Source: an uncultured Flavobacteriales bacterium (GTDB lineage Bacteria > Bacteroidota > Bacteroidia > Flavobacteriales > Crocinitomicaceae). Taken from it: a stretch of DNA of 7,576 bases. The translations under genes were made by a program, and so were the position numbers. The stretch spans positions 1 through 7,576 of the forward strand of contig CAMLIF010000150.1 in the NCBI GenBank assembly GCA_946479985.1, given 5' to 3'. This document shows, piece by piece, positions 5,922 through 7,576 of this stretch (position 1 is its first letter; each line of letters starts with the position of its first letter). Under the pieces are notes generated by a model, which was not told the origin of the DNA, searched no databases, and worked only from the letters and a program-made list of their open reading frames with translations.

Positions 5922-7502
5922 TTACCTCCCGTATTCCAGCCAAAGCCCATGTTCAGCAACAACATGCATTAATTCTACATCCCAGTTCTTTTCTACTAAC
6001 CGTGAGTCCCTGGAATCATTCCAATTCGAAAAATAAGTGATTCTTCCCCGGTACGGATGAAAAAAGAAATAATCGTCCAGATTCTTCACTTCCGGATGCC
6101 CTGCAATACTTAGTGTGTTTGAAGCAAGTTGTTTGCGTATATGCGGGAAATAAAAGGAATATTTCGGAAGAGAATCTTTCTCGCTTGTATAGAAACTCAA
6201 ACCGAGTTGTCGCACTTCGCCGGTAAGGAAATCTGAACTATAGAAATAATCTTCCTTCACTTCTACTCTGCTAAAATCCCATGTATCTATTTCTTTCAGA
6301 AGCTTATCGGTGTTTTCCTTTGTCACCTGCTTCGCGAAATTTCCGTTGTTTCCATACTCATAAATTTTAGCGTCACTTTGCAAGTATGAAGTCAGGAATT
6401 TCTTAAAATCTATCTGTTGAAACAACTGCGGTTCATTCTCAGAGTTTAATTCCCGCCAGGAACGAAATGAATACGAAACTGCACGCTCTTCTACATGCTG
6501 GTACGGGTAAAATCCATCTGAACTGCGAATCAATTTGTACTCAAGGTAGTTTTCATAAAGTTCGGCGTACGGATTTTTAATTTCCGGAAACAGGTATTCA
6601 ACTTCCCGGCTTCCTACGTAATTGCGCTGAATCTTTAATACTCCGGTAGAATCCCAAACCGACCAGACTCCCACACGCTGACCATCCAAAAACTCTCCCA
6701 GAACTTTCGTTTTTCCGTTTGAATAAGTTTCCCGGTAGATTCCATTCAGGTGATTTTGCTGAATAGTTGCTTTCACTGAACCCATGTTTATGACTTCAGA
6801 TTTGGCCTGATCCATTTTCCTTACCACACGAAAACCAATGAATGCTGAAGAACTGTCCTGGTATTCGTAATCGCCGTAAGAATATTTTTTATCTGCTACA
6901 CGATTCATGTGATAAGACCCACCGTACATTCTTTTACGTTTCATTGCAGGCGGATCTTCCGTTTTGGCTTCGTACTCGTATTCTTTTTTGATCATTGCGA
7001 TCTGACCGATTGATTCATCATACGCATTTCTAACCCACAATTCTAATAGTGAATTGGATTTCGGCGGATAGTATTTTTCAAAAGCAACGGCCTCCGACAA
7101 ATAAGGAAGATCGTATGTATAATTAAATCCTTGTTTTGCAGCCATTGCAGTTAACCAATGACAATAATTCTTCGCGACTGTCCATGAAACACCCGGCATA
7201 GGCTGATCCTGTAATTCGGGATTACTTCGAATAGCAGCAACCAATTCCATGGATTTCTTACCCAATTTCGGCAATTGGTTCTCGTAGAACTGTTTCGTTG
7301 AATCTTTTTCCACTGCCAGCAAATACGAATTGAACTCTGAAACGGTAACCAGGTTGGAAATCGTAAATTCTTTGACCGAAATCCGGACTTCGCTCCGAAG
7401 CAAAGCACTCAAATCAACCTCCGTGGCAGGAACCGGGTAATATTGTGAAAATGCAATTCCGCGAAACAGCAGAACCAGTATGACAATTAAAGTAGCTTTC
7501 AT
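5922..7502 (-). CDS. Secreted GldK/PorK-like (SUMF1 fold) + MORN repeat + GldN/PorN-like fusion protein
   Basis: A 526-residue protein. MKATLIVILVLLFRGIAFSQ is a signal peptide with probable cleavage after Ser19; there is no lipobox. Residues ~25-230 follow the formylglycine-enzyme-like fold of GldK/GldJ: a VSEFNSYLLAVEKDS segment (GldK has E-x-Y-x-F-x-x-x-V-R-DS), MPGVSWTVAKNYCHW (W107, C114), LPYLSEAVAFE, LELWVRNAYDE, MYGGSYH (GGS 194-196), and DSSSAFIGFRVVRK (GFR 223-225). Residues ~250-291 are MORN/YwqK-like (NGIYRETYSNGK, GVWSVWDSTGVLK). Residues ~335-510 resemble GldN/PorN: ERAVSYSFRSWREL, VKEDYFY...GEVRQLGLSF (D418), YFPHIRKQLA (R456) and LDDYFFFHPYRGRI (D476/D477). GldK and GldN partners form the type IX secretion ring, so a structural periplasmic role is inferred. 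The ATG at 7517 (5 residues longer) is an alternative start; 7502 is preferred for its A-rich upstream. The SUMF1 assignment is firm, the GldN part less so. Confidence 0.8.
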   Translation of the reverse strand: MKATLIVILVLLFRGIAFSQYYPVPATEVDLSALLRSEVRISVKEFTISNLVTVSEFNSYLLAVEKDSTKQFYENQLPKLGKKSMELVAAIRSNPELQDQPMPGVSWTVAKNYCHWLTAMAAKQGFNYTYDLPYLSEAVAFEKYYPPKSNSLLELWVRNAYDESIGQIAMIKKEYEYEAKTEDPPAMKRKRMYGGSYHMNRVADKKYSYGDYEYQDSSSAFIGFRVVRKMDQAKSEVINMGSVKATIQQNHLNGIYRETYSNGKTKVLGEFLDGQRVGVWSVWDSTGVLKIQRNYVGSREVEYLFPEIKNPYAELYENYLEYKLIRSSDGFYPYQHVEERAVSYSFRSWRELNSENEPQLFQQIDFKKFLTSYLQSDAKIYEYGNNGNFAKQVTKENTDKLLKEIDTWDFSRVEVKEDYFYSSDFLTGEVRQLGLSFYTSEKDSLPKYSFYFPHIRKQLASNTLSIAGHPEVKNLDDYFFFHPYRGRITYFSNWNDSRDSRLVEKNWDVELMHVVAEHGLWLEYGR

Positions 7503-7552
7503 TTTGATTTTAATCATAGGTGGTGGTGTAATGCCAAAAAGCAATATGGTAA

Positions 7553-7560
7553 CAAATTTA
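7553..7560 (-). promoter_or_regulatory. -7 promoter element of the GldK/GldN-like gene (upstream half outside the window)
   Basis: On the minus strand TAAATTTG (7560-7553) matches TAnnTTTG exactly. The expected TTG of the -33 element would fall beyond position 7576 and cannot be checked. Transcription would start near 7546-7548. That rules out the TTG codon at 7544 as a sensible start and leaves leaders of about 30 nt to the ATG at 7517 or 45 nt to the ATG at 7502. Confidence 0.5.
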
Positions 7561-7576
7561 AAAATTCTTCGGTTTC

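Noticed and set aside
5828..6040. Plus-strand open frame of 70 codons
   Set aside because: It is antisense to the start of the 77-residue gene and the end of the GldK/GldN-like gene, with no family features; a shadow frame.
5922..7502. Active sulfatase-modifying (formylglycine-generating) enzyme
   Set aside because: The fold motifs are present, but the catalytic cysteines are absent and no sulfatase gene is nearby.
7503..7544. Upstream extension of the GldK/GldN-like gene to the TTG codon at 7544
   Set aside because: It needs a rare TTG start located almost at the predicted transcription start and would push the signal peptide inward; the ATGs at 7517 and 7502 are better.

Overview
The window looks like a chromosomal segment of a Bacteroidota member, probably in or near the Flavobacteriales. 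Three things point there: low-to-moderate GC, two matches to the Bacteroidota sigma factor -7 element (TAnnTTTG) ahead of minus-strand genes, and a protein built from gliding/type IX secretion (GldK- and GldN-like) domains. No tool was run, so all family assignments come from reading motifs.

Left part (1-4939, plus strand) is the distal end of a tripartite RND multidrug-efflux operon. It holds the C-terminal 63 residues of the periplasmic adaptor (stop at 191-193), then a complete HAE1-type inner-membrane pump (212-3379), then a complete NodT/OprM-type outer-membrane lipoprotein channel (3372-4853) whose start overlaps the pump stop by 8 bp. The three products form one envelope-spanning pump: proton-driven transporter, adaptor and exit duct. 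A strong hairpin terminator at 4907-4939 closes the operon.

Right part (4971-7502) is entirely on the minus strand, so the two halves converge on the terminator. From right to left it holds a 526-residue secreted protein, a 77-residue two-helix membrane protein 32 bp downstream that is probably co-transcribed, a 112-residue three-helix membrane protein with its own promoter, and a 66-residue stand-alone KOW-domain protein. No stretch of more than 300 bases lacks a gene. I saw no tRNA, rRNA, CRISPR array, transposase or long repeat.

The most interesting object is the 526-residue protein. Its N-terminal half reads as a formylglycine-generating-enzyme (SUMF1) fold of the GldK/PorK type, the middle as a MORN/YwqK-like repeat segment, and the C-terminal third as a GldN/PorN-like domain. 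GldK/PorK and GldN/PorN are normally separate proteins that together build the periplasmic ring of the type IX secretion system. A single chain carrying both folds, without a lipobox, suggests a variant ring component or ring-associated protein. This is an inference from motif resemblance and needs a profile search or structure model.
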